A stretch of 64,000 nt of DNA from Nemophila menziesii (lineage: Eukaryota > Streptophyta > Magnoliopsida > Boraginales > Hydrophyllaceae). This document shows, piece after piece, positions 35,719 through 47,455 of this stretch. Position numbers and translations under genes: made by a program. Each line of letters starts with the position of its first letter. The stretch's first letter is position 1. The stretch is from positions 37,751,350-37,815,349 of the forward strand of contig JARWIR010000005.1 in assembly GCA_029959085.1 (NCBI GenBank), written 5' to 3'. The notes under the pieces were generated by a model. It did no database searches. It saw nothing but the letters and a program-made list of their open reading frames with translations, and was not told the DNA's origin.

Positions 35719-37050
35719 TGTTTGCATATTGCCCCCACCGATTACGTGTTTTAATGTGACAAATCCTCTATTGTTTAGTGTGCTAATTTTACTTTATTAT
35801 CTTGCACTCTAATTCATTAAAAAGCACAATTGACATCATTTAGATCAAAGCTTTATTATCATATCCTTAGTAGCTAATTTTCATACCATTACTTTTAACC
35901 TTATCTTATGTGTACATTGAGAATTAGTTTTCATGATCAACAACAAAGTTTCTTAAAATGATGTTTACTACAACTCTCGTGAAGATAACTTTTCCATCCG
36001 AGCAAGGAATCAAAATATCATAATCTCCAAGTCAGTAAGAACCGGGTACCCGCATTTGATAAAACCGGGAACCCGGTTTGGTGAAGCTCAAGTCAACATC
36101 AAGTCTTTATAGCCGTTATCTAGCCGTTGCAATTGAAACCGGGTACCCGCATTTGGGAAACCGGGAACCCGGTTTGGAACAAAGTATCCCACCAACTTTA
36201 TATCCGTTGGAGACTTTCTTGTGCTATAAATATGGCCTCTTTGAAGGAGAAACTTACCTCTCACACTTCAACTATTATACATATCATTCTCCTATAAAAT
36301 TAGAGGTCTCAAGCTATCAAAGTTAATCATCCAAGCTTGATCAAGAGCTTAAACCAATAAGCTTCAAAGTTATTATCTACTCAAGAGGAGTTTACATGCT
36401 TATCGTTATATCTACTCTTTAGGAGATTATTTAGCAAAGTTGTTTCACCCTTTAAACACTTTGTATTTATCCTCTTAAGTCTAGTTCTTGTAATAGATAG
36501 ATTAAGAGAGAATTCAAGTATAGGGAGTATACTTGGTGTCATTGTGTTGTGATTACACAAGAGTTTCCTTCGTGGTTTCGAAGAGGTTGTCCTTCGTGTT
36601 ATCGAAGAGGTTGTAAGGGTTATTGTGTTCTCGACCCGGTTAAGAGAGACACGGGAGCTTAGTGAAAAGCTTGAAATCCTAAGGAGACTTCCTTTGGTAG
36701 TGAATGTAGGGAAACCGAACCACTATACATCGTTGTGTACTTTCTATCCCTACTCTATTTACTTTCCGCACTTTATATGTTTGATTACTTGCTAGTATAA
36801 ATATCGTAATAATGTTTATCTAGTTAATCAACCTATTGCCATCTAGAGTAGTAAGAGAATAGAAACTCGTTTTACTTGTTAAACTTATATATCGAACCTC
36901 TAACTTATCCTTTGCATGATCCCATAAGTGTTTGATATATTAGTTGACTTAGAAGTTTCTTTCTTAAACTTATAATTGTCCAAAAGATTTTTAATTAGGC
37001 ATTAATCTTATTAGTAATCCTATTCACCCCCCCCCCCTCTAGGACATTCA
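35719..37050 (+). mobile_element. Solo LTR, copia-like, with 5-bp TSD AATAG
   Basis: Starts TGTTTGCATATTGCC and ends CTAGGACATTCA; AATAG flanks it at 35714-35718 and 37051-37055, and LINE ORF2 resumes directly after. A TATA-like GCTATAAATATGG is at about 36223-36235. Upstream of it two palindromic units (36040-36081 and 36137-36177) form a likely U3 enhancer. A C-run of ten lies near the 3' end (37027-37037). The C-rich end and length of 1332 bp suggest a copia LTR; no internal region is present. Confidence 0.88.
36040..36177 (+). repeat. Duplicated palindromic units inside the copia-like solo LTR
   Basis: Two units about 97 bp apart, each pairing ACCGGGTACCCG with ACCGGGAACCCGGT. They lie 50-180 bp upstream of the TATA-like box of this LTR, where retroelement enhancers are usually found. 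Confidence 0.85.
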
Positions 37051-40000
37051 AATAGTACTAAAGAATTCAATAAATGGAGCAAAAAAACCTTTAAGAACCA
37101 TGAGAAGGAAATTAAGTTTCTCCAAAAGAGGCTCACCGAGCTAAATACTAAAGACCCCACTAATGATAATATCGAAGAAGAGAAAGACATTAAAGAAGAA
37201 TCAAAGAAGAATATGCTAAAGAGGAAAAGTATTGGCTAGATAGATCTCGCATAAACTAGTTAATTTACGGAGATAAAAACACTAAATTTTTCCATTTAGA
37301 AACTATACAAAGACGTAAAATAAATAGAATTACTAGAATTAAGGATAATCATGGTCTTTGGAAAGAAGATATAGAAGAAATCAAACATTGTTTTCAGAAT
37401 TATTACAAATCTATGTTTAATAATGTGCATACACCCTCAGAAAAAATGTTCAATGCTACTAAATTTATAAAACCATGTGCTACAGAAGAAATGAACAAAG
37501 AGTTAACAAAAGTACCATATTTGCACTAAGTAGAACAATCTGTTACAGAACTATCAGCCTCTAAAGCCCCCGGTCCGGATGGTTATAATGGTAAGTTCTA
37601 TAAGGAATACTAGGATATTATTAAACAAGATGTTCTCAAAGTAATTATTGATTTATTCACCAATGAGTGTTGTTTGGAAAGAATCAATGAGACTATAATA
37701 ACTTTGATTCCTAAAGGAGATATACAAGAGAACCTCGGTAGTTTCCGACCTATATCTTGTGTTAATTTTATTTATACAATAATTGCAAAAATCTTGTCTA
37801 ACCGCCTTCGTGAGTATATGAATAACATAGTCTCACCGACTCAGGCAACCTTTATTAAAGGCCAGGCAATTCAGGATAATATTATCATAGCACATGAGAT
37901 ATATTTCTTTATGAATAGGAAAAGGAAGAATAAAAAGGCCATGGCAGTAATAAAAATTGATATGGCAAAAGCTTATGATCAGGTAAGATAGGAGTTTGTG
38001 TTACTTGTTCTAAAAAAATTAGGCTTCTGCGATACATGGATAAAATAGATTGAGGAATGTATTACTTCAGTTTCATTTTTTATCAATATTAACGGTGAAA
38101 GACTTGATAATTTCAAAGCTAGAAGGGGTCTTAGGCAAGGGGACCCCCTCTCCCCATTTCTCTTCATAATCATGACGGAATCTCTGATTAGTATTTTTGA
38201 TAATGAAATTAAGGAGGGCAATATTAATGGCATTCAGATTAATCATAATTGTCCAGTTATTTCTCATATAATTTTCGCTGATGATTCACTTTTTTTCTCG
38301 AGTTAGATGATATTGACATTGATTCATTTAAAAAAGAGACAGGAAATCAACCTACAGAATTCATCAATTCTTTTCAGCACGGAAACTACACAAGAACTAC
38401 GAGACTCAGTTACAACAAATCTGAGTATCAAAGAGACAAATGACCTGGGGAAGTACCTACGAATTCCCTTAAGCCACAAACGATCCAAGGTAGAATCTCT
38501 GGAATAGATAGTGCAAAGACTATTTAAAAACACAGAAGGCTGGAAAGGAAAGCTATTATCTGAAGGAGGGAAAAAAGTTCTTATCAAAGCTATTCTACAA
38601 GTTATTCCTAAGTATTATATGTATATTTATTCTTTTCCAACGTTCTGTAAAAAATTAATATCAGCGATTTCTAATTTTTGGTGGAATTCAGGTGAAAAGA
38701 ATAGAATCCACTAGATGACTTGGGAAAAGATAGCGGTTGGAAAATTATTAGGAGGACTAGGCTTCAAAGATTTCAAACGTATGAATACGGTTTTGCTAGC
38801 AGCACAGGCATGGAGACTTATGCATAACCCAGGAAATCTAGCAGCAAAACTACTCAGAAGTATTTATTACAATAAAAGTACCCTAGTAGATACTAAACTA
38901 AGACAAGTTGGGTGAGTATAATAGAAGGAAGAGATTTCATAAAACAACATGATATCTTTATAATTGGTAATGGGAAAGATATTGATATCTAGAAGGATAA
39001 GTGGATACAAACAAAATGGAAGATAGAGAAACCTAAAGGGTGTAATTTAACGAAGGTTAATGAATTTTTCGTTCAAGGTTCATAAAATTGGAACACAGAA
39101 ACTCTCGATAACATCTTCCCAGAACCCTTAGTTCCACTGATCACAAAAATACGAGTTTATGATACTAATTTGAAGGGTAAGTATATATGGCCGTTTTTGA
39201 TAAATGGTAGTTATGACACGAAAACAGGTTACAAAACAATCACAGAAGAACAAGTTATTAATAAAGTAAGTACAGTTAAAGAAGAAAATAAAAATAAATC
39301 CCCGATCTGGAAGACAGTTTTGAAATCTAATATCCTGAAAAAATCAAAACTATTTGTATGGAGAGTTATAAATAATGATGTACCAACAAAAAATAATCTC
39401 TATAAAAGGAAATGTGTAGACTCGAAAAGGTGCATCTGGTGCAATCATCATGAAGAGACTATAGAACATCTTCTTTTTCATTGTAACATATGTAAATAAA
39501 TATGGGCTAGAACACCACTACAAATTAGAATTGAGGATGATGCGGAGGTAGTCACAGAACAATGGCTCCAAAATATAATAGGAAGCTATTCAGAAGGAGG
39601 ATGGGAGGAAAGTAAAGCAAGAGACTTCAACATGATCAACATGTGGAATATATGGAAAGAGAAAATGAAGTCCCTACATGAAGGAACAATAATAGAAGCA
39701 AAAAATATATTATACAACTCTAACAAACTCATGTTTGAACTTCCTGGCATAGATTGGAAGAAATTAAACAAAAACTCAAAGTTTGGTAACAATAAAGATG
39801 AACCTCTCCCCAATCAAGAACATGAAGAAGAGATAGACATCATTTTTAGTTGTGATGCTGCTTTCAAAAACTCATTGGAACCAACGGGGGGGCTATTGTA
39901 TGCTTCAATAAGAACTTAGGAACTACTACCAGTAGTAAATTAGTTATTGAATATGATTTAGCGATAGAAGGGGAAGCACTTGTTGTTCTTAGAGTTACGG

Positions 40001-40463
40001 AACTATGTAAAGCTTTCCCTGATAAGAAGAAAAAAATCCTCTCAAATAACCTTGGGGTCATCCAAGGTATAAAGCAGGTTTCAGCGGCAGGTAGGGAAAT
40101 TCAACTTATCCTTAGCAAAATTATTTCAGAGTCTGTTGCCAACAGACCGATTTCCTTTCGTCACATTAAAAGGAACCTCAACGGGCAGGCCGATAAAATT
40201 GCTAAAGAAATTAGGCACGGAGCAATGCAAGAGCGGCAGTCTTCTTGTAGTTTTTCTGAACTTTCTTTCAAATTTAAGAAATTAGGAGTTGGTTGATTTT
40301 CTTTTTTCCTTTTTTATTGCTTAAGACATCTTTTATTGTATAAAAAGTACATGAAGGTTTCTTTTCTGTCAAAAAAGCTAATATAGATTCCATGGACAGT
40401 AAAAAAAAAAGAGAAAACGATCAAGGCCTAGATTCCATCCAAGTTATTTTTCAAAGCCAAGTT

Positions 40464-41955
40464 AGAAAATAGTTCTAACTAAGGCCTGGTTTCAATTTTT
40501 GGTTGGATTTTTTCAAATGTTACCCTTTTCCTTTTTTTCCAGAAATTTACATTTAGCTAATAGGTCCGTACCTATAGGTTCGGGCCTATATTTGGTTTTC
40601 GTTTTTTAAAGTTGTGTGAATATTTTTTTTATAAAGTCCAAATACACTAAGGGCTGTACCAGATCCCATTTTTTGTATATATCAATGTCTATCATGTTTT
40701 ACATTTTTTAAGTTAGTTTTTATACATTAGAGGTTGTACCCTAGGGATTGTACATACGATGTATGAATAACTTGTGTCCATGTCCAAGTGTATATCCAAT
40801 GAAGACTGTATACCATAGGGGTTGTACCCTTTAATTGCATAGGAACTAAAATACCAAAATCAATCTAAGTATAGGAGGGGCTAGACCTAAAGGGATATAC
40901 CAAGTTTTTAAAACAAAAGGAATAAAGAAAAAAGATGACCATAATGGCACATTTTTATTACACATTGTCTGGACCCAACAAGGGCTAGACCCATCAGAGG
41001 CTGAACCCAACAAGGGCTAGACCCATTAGAGATTGAACCCAACAACACATGGACCCAACAAGATATAGACCCAACAACATCTCCATGGTCTGGATCTCGT
41101 CCAGACATCTCGACAGAATTAAAAAAAACAGAGAACATCGAAGCAAACAGCGAGGCAAACAAAAGAGGCCAGATCTCGGTGAGAGTGGCGGCGAGAGTTC
41201 ACGGTGGTCTGTTGTGTGTTGGTGTCGAGATCTAGGGGAGGAGATCTCGTGATGCTGGCTGCGCTGGAGGAGAAGATCTGAAACGCAGGAGGAGCTGCAC
41301 TGGTGTTGATATGGAGCGTAGGAGAAGATGATGGTGTAAATCGAAAGGGCTCTGTCACAGCTGCGTTTTCTGGTGCTCCACAGCGACGGTGTTATGGTGC
41401 TTCACGGTGCTTCACGGTGCTCCACAGCGGCGCTTTTATGGTGCTTCACAGCGACAGTTTCTTGCAGAGTCATGATGGTCAAGATGGCACCGGTTTTTGT
41501 GTGCAGGAGAGCGGCGCCAGGAAGGTCAGCCCACAGGTGAGGGAAGATGATATCCATGGCCGGGGCGGTTGTCTTGCGCGGCAGGCATGGGGCGTCGGTT
41601 TTGATGATGGTGATGGTGGTACAGCGGCGCATCGGGTTTCGATGATGGTGGGGTGAAGAAGGAAGGGTAGGCCATGGGGTGGAGTGAACGCGGGTGGAAG
41701 GCCATGGGGTGGGGTGGGGTGAAGAAGGAAGAGGGAGGAGGCGGCGTGTGTTTGTGGTCACAGAGAAAAAGAAGGTTTGGGTTATCCAAACTTTATATGG
41801 TATTTTTGTTTTGGGTAAAATGATTTCAGTGTATAAGAGGGTTATGGCTGAGTTTTTGGTCTTTTTGTTCTTCTTTAATTAGGTTCAGATGGATAGTTGA
41901 GCTTAATTAGAAAGTGGACCTTATTTTATTAATGCTATAGGCCTTAAATCTTAAA
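40464..41955 (+). mobile_element. GC-rich non-autonomous element, copy 3
   Basis: Same plan as copies 1 and 2: an end with CTAAGGCCTGG, a zone of short subrepeats, a GC-rich centre (41120-41760) and an AT-rich right part ending near TAGGCCTTAAATC. Here the subrepeats are GGGCTAGACCCA units of about 16-18 bp (40975-41080) and GGTGCTTCACGGTGCT units (41395-41450). Frames up to 119 codons occur on both strands without domains. It is more diverged from copies 1 and 2 than they are from each other. Confidence 0.45.
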
Positions 41956-42550
41956 TCCCTCTAAAAAAATACACAAATTGTCAAACGTGGCAAAGAGTAA
42001 GACGAGATGTGCCCATTGATTTAAATATATTTTGTCGACAACCTATAAATTTAATACGATTTTCAATTCCCGCCACAATTTTGGTGCAGAAAATATCTTC
42101 GATAGATAGTCATCTGATACATTAATGGTGGACGAGAGCTATATGTAAGTCAGGCTAGATATTTTCTCAAGACATATCTTTCCACCACGTGTTACCCACT
42201 ATATTTTTTTGGATATCTTTGTTAACTTTCTACCCTCAAAACATTTTAACTACATATACACCACGCACTCATGCCCGATCACGGATTCCTTATCTTCGCT
42301 TAATCATTTTTTCGGATCTATAAGAAAAAGTATAAATCATATAAAATTCAATGACTTTCTTTTTACAACTCAACGATTCTTTATTTTTTTACATATAAGG
42401 TTTTAGAAAAAGACCAATAAGCTAAAAACTAAACTTACTAAACTTCTAAAAAAGCATTCATAATTGTTTTTAGTGTGAACCATCCATTTCTATCTCTGGA
42501 CAAATGTTTTCACAATCTGTTGGAGTGTAATATTTCACTAATATAATATT
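41956..42550. other. Intergenic, nothing recognised
   Basis: AT-rich sequence with no supported gene. A chance AAAATATCT occurs near 42091 with no gene nearby. Confidence 0.4.
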
Positions 42551-42554
42551 TTCT

Positions 42555-42757
42555 CTTAACAATTTGGATTTTTGGTTGAGTTGGCAATTTAAAATGGTAC
42601 AGAGCTCCACGGTAGATCGTGGTCACAGGTTCGAGTCTCTCCACCGCCACCTACTTAAACATCTGCACGTGAGGTGGTGTGTTGGAGTGAAATATTTCAC
42701 TAATATAATGTCTTTTTCTAACGGTTCGGATTTTTGGTTGAGTTGGCAATTTAATAC
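42555..42757 (+). mobile_element. tRNA-derived SINE (second family), with a partial tandem copy
   Basis: Box-A-like GGTTGAGTTGGCAA and box-B-like GGTTCGAGTCT (42628-42638) are about 60 bp apart, the order of a tRNA-derived SINE. The stretch 42528-42592 (TTTCACTAATATAAT through GAGTTGGCAATTTAA) is repeated at 42690-42754, so a second, truncated unit follows directly. No TSD was found. Confidence 0.55.
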
Positions 42758-44200
42758 AACCCCTACGGAGGGTCCCTATATGGAGTCGGGTCTTCATTCA
42801 AATTCGCTCCAAACTTTGCTAACCAATCCGCGCAAAAGTTTGCTTCTCTATACACGTGAGAGATCTCAAACTTAGTATCATTCGAGTATATCCCGACACT
42901 TCTTGGGTACTACGTCTGCCCAATCCCCCTTATTCCCATCGTTCTTCACAAGCGCGATCGGTTTCGACGAAGACCGTTCATACTTGCGATTAATTGCTAT
43001 AAACAAACCATGATAAGGTGCAATAAGTTATGCTTGAAAAGCCGAATTCAGTCTTTACTCACGCCCGCGAATCCACCTAAGTAGTTCCCTTTATGATCCC
43101 GAAAAAGTCCTCCAACTCTGGCTCGATTAGATCCCAAAATCAAGCTACCAGCTATATTTCACCCCAATGACCGGTTTGACCCAGTTCACCAACGTACTCC
43201 ATGCCGAGACGATGACTCCCCTATCCATATCATTTCCCCACGCTCTAACATAGCCCGTTGCAGCATTAGCGGCCATGTATCTCATGTTCCTGACCAATAA
43301 AGTCTTCGCATTAACCTGAAAATAGTTATGTTTAGGTCTAATCATATAAGACAACAGATGGAAATCACAATAGAGGTTAGATCCAACTCATCAACCATCG
43401 ACACATGGCCCAACATAGAATTTCACCAGTCCAGGTCAACTAGTTGTTGCATAGTATGTCCTTCCACTATCACACCATGAGATGTTCCTGAATTCTACAA
43501 CAAATGAGTTGTTTCTTGATTCTGCTGCAAAAATTGCAGCTCACTTTCTTCATTGTTTCGAGCGAGTGATGTTACAGGTACCTCACCAAACCGTGAGGTA
43601 ACCTTGCACGTTCTGTTGTAGTACTAACAAAGGATCCGACCTCCAATATTTATTCCAGGCCAGGGACCCCGTTGCTAGAAGTGTCGGGAACGTGGGTTGG
43701 ACTCATCTAGTACTGAGAGGCCTTCGCACGAGCTGCAAGTCGGATTTTCTCTAGCTCCGGCCATCCCGCCCACACTCTGTCATATTTTTTACAGTCACGA
43801 AACGAATGAATCGTTGACTCCTCCGCAGAGCCACACCCAATACACTCGGACAAAACATTCAGGCCCCGCTTCACTAGGTTTTTTGTCGTCTGGAGTCGAT
43901 TCCACAACGCCCTCCACATAAGGACCCGCGCTTTTTAGGATACTTCAACGCCCAAATCTTTGCCCACTTAAACAACGCCGCTCCTGGGACCTTGTTAAGG
44001 GATTTGTAAGCCTTGTAAATTGATAAATTTCTGGAAGCTTCGTATTTCCATTTATACCGAACTACCTGCCATTATTCAGGTCTCAAAGCCACTACCAGCG
44101 CATCATACCCCACCAAAATATTCTTACAAAGGCGAGAGTCTGATTGTTTTTTAACCCGATGGTTAATCGGGAACCGGTCCCCGATGGCTTCCCAAGCTAA
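42758..44200 (-). pseudogene. LINE fragment, different family: zf-RVT and RNase H remnants
   Basis: On the minus strand the zf-RVT domain is readable at 43707-43919 (LWNRLQTTKNLVKRGLNV and CGSAEESTIHSFRDCK). Downstream, an RNase H end appears at about 42760-42870 with REANFCADWLAKFG. Upstream, 44000-44190 has the usual pre-zf spacer. Frames are broken by stops. The coding strand is GC-richer than the neighbouring LINEs, indicating another family. Confidence 0.7.
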
Positions 44201-44339
44201 TTCTAAATAAATTGGGAACATATCAAACCAAACCTTCTTATAATAGTATCTAATACAAGTGATATAAATGCAACCTTACACTAATAAATAACACCTTTAT
44301 GACACTTACACTAAAAAGTAAAACATAGCCTCCATTGGT

Positions 44340-45425
44340 CACTTGCGGTCAATTAACTACTTAATTTTCTCATATTACCAATATATTTTCAACAAGTTAG
44401 ACTTACCTTTAATCATTTATGAAAATCAATCAACTTTCATACCTAGTAGATTTAACCATGAGAAATTTTTGATTGCACAAGAAGTTGTTCATTTTCTAAA
44501 ACTGAAAACAATAACAAAATCCTACAATATGGTAGTGATTGAATGAGACTTCATCAAGTGCCTCTTTTAAGCTCGACTTTGACAACCTATTTGTTAATTG
44601 GATTATGAAATACATAACAACAGTCACATACTCTATCCATCTTAATGGAAAACATATACCAATTAAAATCCAACAAGAGGGCTCCATCAAGGGGACCCCC
44701 TTTCTCCTGGCATCTTATCATTTAACCTAGACACTCATTATTTTAATTAACTATAAGATAATTAAGAATTTGATACTAGAAAAAAAGCTTGTAAGAAATT
44801 TTCCAACCTTAACCTATATCTTTTTTGCTAACGATAACTTATTTTTCCTTTCAGGCACACGAAGAGGAATTTCTTAATTTTGACGAAAGCTTCCATGATC
44901 ATGTTTTTAATAAAACAAAAAAGAATTCTCAATAAAAGTGGTGTTCTATTTAGGATAAATACTCCACCTGACATTGAAAAAAATGTAGCAAATAAGTTGA
45001 TAATGAATAATATTAAAGATTTGGGGAAATACATGGGCATACCCTTAAAATAGGGTTGATCAAAATATAAAACTCTTAACAAGTTAATCGATAAAGTACT
45101 ACAATATTTAAGCTTAGAACGCCGACTTACTATCTAATAGTGAAAACAAAGTCGGTGTTTTTGATCCCCGTTCTATTTGCCAACGTATTGGCTCTCTGGT
45201 GGTTAGTATTTAGTGGAGTAATTATGACGTTAATCGTACTCACTAACTTAGTTGGTACAATTTTTGCGTCCCAAAATCCGTAGGAGGTTTGAATTTATGG
45301 AGTACTTAACTTAATCAATATTATTGTACTCGTATCAAATGCGTGGAAATTTTTAAATAATCTAAACTCTCACATTTATAGAATCTTAAAGAGTTACATT
45401 TAATATTCTACTCTTTCCTTAAGGA
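44340..45425 (+). pseudogene. LINE reverse transcriptase fragment, third family
   Basis: Readable RT pieces: NQSTFIPSR and FLIAQEVVHF (44425-44500), HLNGKHIPI (44640), a QGDP-like motif before 44700, and a catalytic box changed from FADD to FAND at 44824-44835. LGKYMGIPLK follows at about 45020-45050. Many stops. There is no endonuclease or zf-RVT part on this strand. Confidence 0.7.
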
Positions 45426-45436
45426 ATCGTAATACC

Positions 45437-46360
45437 TGTTATATCAAATATACGCAGCGGAAAAAAGAACTTATTGCGATTCGAAAACCAATCTAGTTGC
45501 AATTTAAGAATTTAAAGACAGATTTTGATTGTGTACCTTTTTGGATTTATATGAGAATCGAAAGACTAACACAACTTCAAATACTTGAAGCATCCATGCT
45601 TTAAACATCGAGTTTTATTTTTGCTTTCAGAATCAAATTCTGACTTGGAGACTATGAGACTTTTGCTTTCTGTGTTTTTGTTTTCCAGAGAGAAAACAAA
45701 TGGAAGTTCAATACGTATAATGAATCCTCATTATACATACAATAACTTTAGAGGAGAAAAAGAAAAGGAAGGAGATGAAAAGTCAGGAACGTATAATTAA
45801 AATTGATTATCTTAATAATCTGGTCCACTACCCACTTGTGAAGTGGACTTGGACCTTTTACATTATACAAAATGACTTGACTAGCGCAGCGGTGAGTGAC
45901 ACGTTTCACATTATTGGAGGTACATGGTTTGATCCACAAACTTGTCAATTTTTTCATTTTTCTCTTTTGTCTCAGCTCGGTCTTATATTAGAATATTAAT
46001 TTGTGCTAGCAAATTAATATACCAATATTCCAAGTATATAATTAATTAATATTTATTATCTAATAATAAAAAATTAATTAATGACATGAAGCAAGATCAA
46101 TGCAATCGTTAGTCTGCGACTACGTGGGTTCATCGTTAAACCGATTATAGTTAACTCAATCAACTACTAATCGAGGTTGGCGTCTAACAACACTCCCCAT
46201 CGACCGGATAACGTGAAGTAACACTGTACAAAGAACCCGGTAAAGTATCAGACACGTAATCCCTCTATCTTTATAGCTTCAGATCATCCTGGGATATGGT
46301 ATAACTGTCAAATCCCATTAGAAAATCAACTATGTTACACGTCGATTATCAACGATTGAC
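45437..46360 (-). mobile_element. Possible LTR remnant, minus strand
   Basis: The left end TGTTATATCAAATATACGC, followed by AGCGG, is on the minus strand CCGCTGCGTATATTTG, the usual end of certain copia LTRs. Repeat-like text continues to about 46360. Neither the other LTR end nor a TSD was found, so extent and class are inference. Confidence 0.35.
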
Positions 46361-47322
46361 GAATGACCTAAGAAACTCTTTTCTTCATTCATTCTATTGT
46401 CCCTAGAAAGAATTTATCATATATTGTGGCTCTCACTATTTATACTATGTATCTCTTTTGGATCCTTAGAAAGAATAATATTACTGCTAATTGGGTTGCT
46501 AAGCAACCCTTATTTTGTTTGACAATTGATCCTTCTCGCCTTTACCCAAGTAACCTTCTTTATCTTACTTGATTTCAATAAATCTATTGTCCCTTGGGTA
46601 TAGGTTAATTCTTTGTACTTGTGACCGTTTTATTTTGTTTCTACTAAATATATTTTCACTTGTTAAAGTTTTTTTTGAAGCCTTTACAATTTAAAATTAT
46701 TTTTTTTACAATTTAAAATTATTTTTACCCTCACTAAGTAGCATTTTAAATGTGTTAGTGACCAAAATATATATATAAAGATAATTAATTGATCATCAAA
46801 GGTCTTATCTATTTATTATCATTATACAGCAACAATGTCTCCCTTCATTAATAGATTAATAAAAGACAAAAAAGACATTCACAAAGACAAAATAATTTTA
46901 ATAATTAATCAAAAAAATCATAAAGACAAAATTATTTTAGTAATAAGTACAATATCTCTCTCCCCCAATCTTAATATAGGAAACATTCGCAAAAACAATA
47001 AATAGTTTCATCGATGCATTTTTCGATCAATTTTACGACGTTGTAGGAGCAATTTTTTGCATTTTCGAGCACAGAAAAATCGTGTGGATCAGATGGGTAA
47101 AATCTCATTACATTTAAATCACATACGACTCTGATGGGTAAATTACCGTCAACATTCAAACCACAAATGACCATTATGGTAATAATCTCATTAACATTCA
47201 GGCACATTTATTCCTAATGGGTTAAATCCTATTAATGATTGATAGGAAATCAAGATAACAATTATATATTAATTGAGCTTATATTATTGATAGAATATTT
47301 AAAATAATTAAAGGAATGACAA
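46361..47322. other. Intergenic, nothing recognised
   Basis: AT-rich. A short poly-T motif around TTTACAATTTAAAATTATTTTT repeats at about 46680-46725. No supportable gene. Confidence 0.4.
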
Positions 47323-47455
47323 ATACATACATATATATACATACATACATACATATATACACACATACATACATACATACATACATACATACATACATAC
47401 ATACATACATACATACATACATACATGCATACATATATATAAATACATACATATA
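47323..47455 (+). repeat. (ATAC)n microsatellite
   Basis: About 130 bp of ATAC units interrupted by a few ATAT and ACAC steps. Confidence 0.97.

Larger units (their letters stand above)
33292..40296 (+). pseudogene. LINE copy 2 ORF2: endonuclease, reverse transcriptase, zf-RVT, RNase H; interrupted
   Basis: Domains in order: APE-type endonuclease from MIAIFWNVQGIRAP (33292) through IIGDFNDLL (33695-33722) to CFFTWSN just before the first LTR, resuming after 35430 with DHSPL, preceded by an in-frame TAG; a spacer with WSKKTFKNHEKE (37070-37110) after the second LTR; RT with SASKAPGPDG (37557-37586), LIPKGD, AFIK-like TFIKGQ, KIDMAKAYDQV, RQGDPLSPF and the catalytic FADD at 38274-38285; zf-RVT near 39380-39480 (CIWCNHHEETIEHLLFHC); an RNase H-like end with SCDAAF (39850) and NGQADKIAKE (40180). 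About ten internal stops prevent function. Confidence 0.85.
30691..40411 (+). mobile_element. LINE (L1-type), copy 2, nearly full length, carrying two LTR insertions
   Basis: Runs from a pyrimidine-rich leader (30700-30770) through ORF1, ORF2 and a 3' end with GTACATGAAGGTTTC and an A-rich tail near 40400. ORF2 continues on both sides of two solo LTRs (33857-35430 and 35719-37050), so it was present first. Without the insertions the element is about 6.8 kb, a normal size for plant L1 elements. It lies head-to-tail behind copy 1 of the same family. Scattered in-frame stops show it is dead. Confidence 0.88.

Noticed and set aside
41303..41789. 117- and 119-codon frames with His and Pro runs
   Set aside because: They come from GGTGAT/ATCATC-rich repeats in the core of element copy 3.
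42088..42099. AAAATATCT (evening element sequence)
   Set aside because: No gene within several kilobases; a 9-bp AT-rich word is expected by chance in this DNA.
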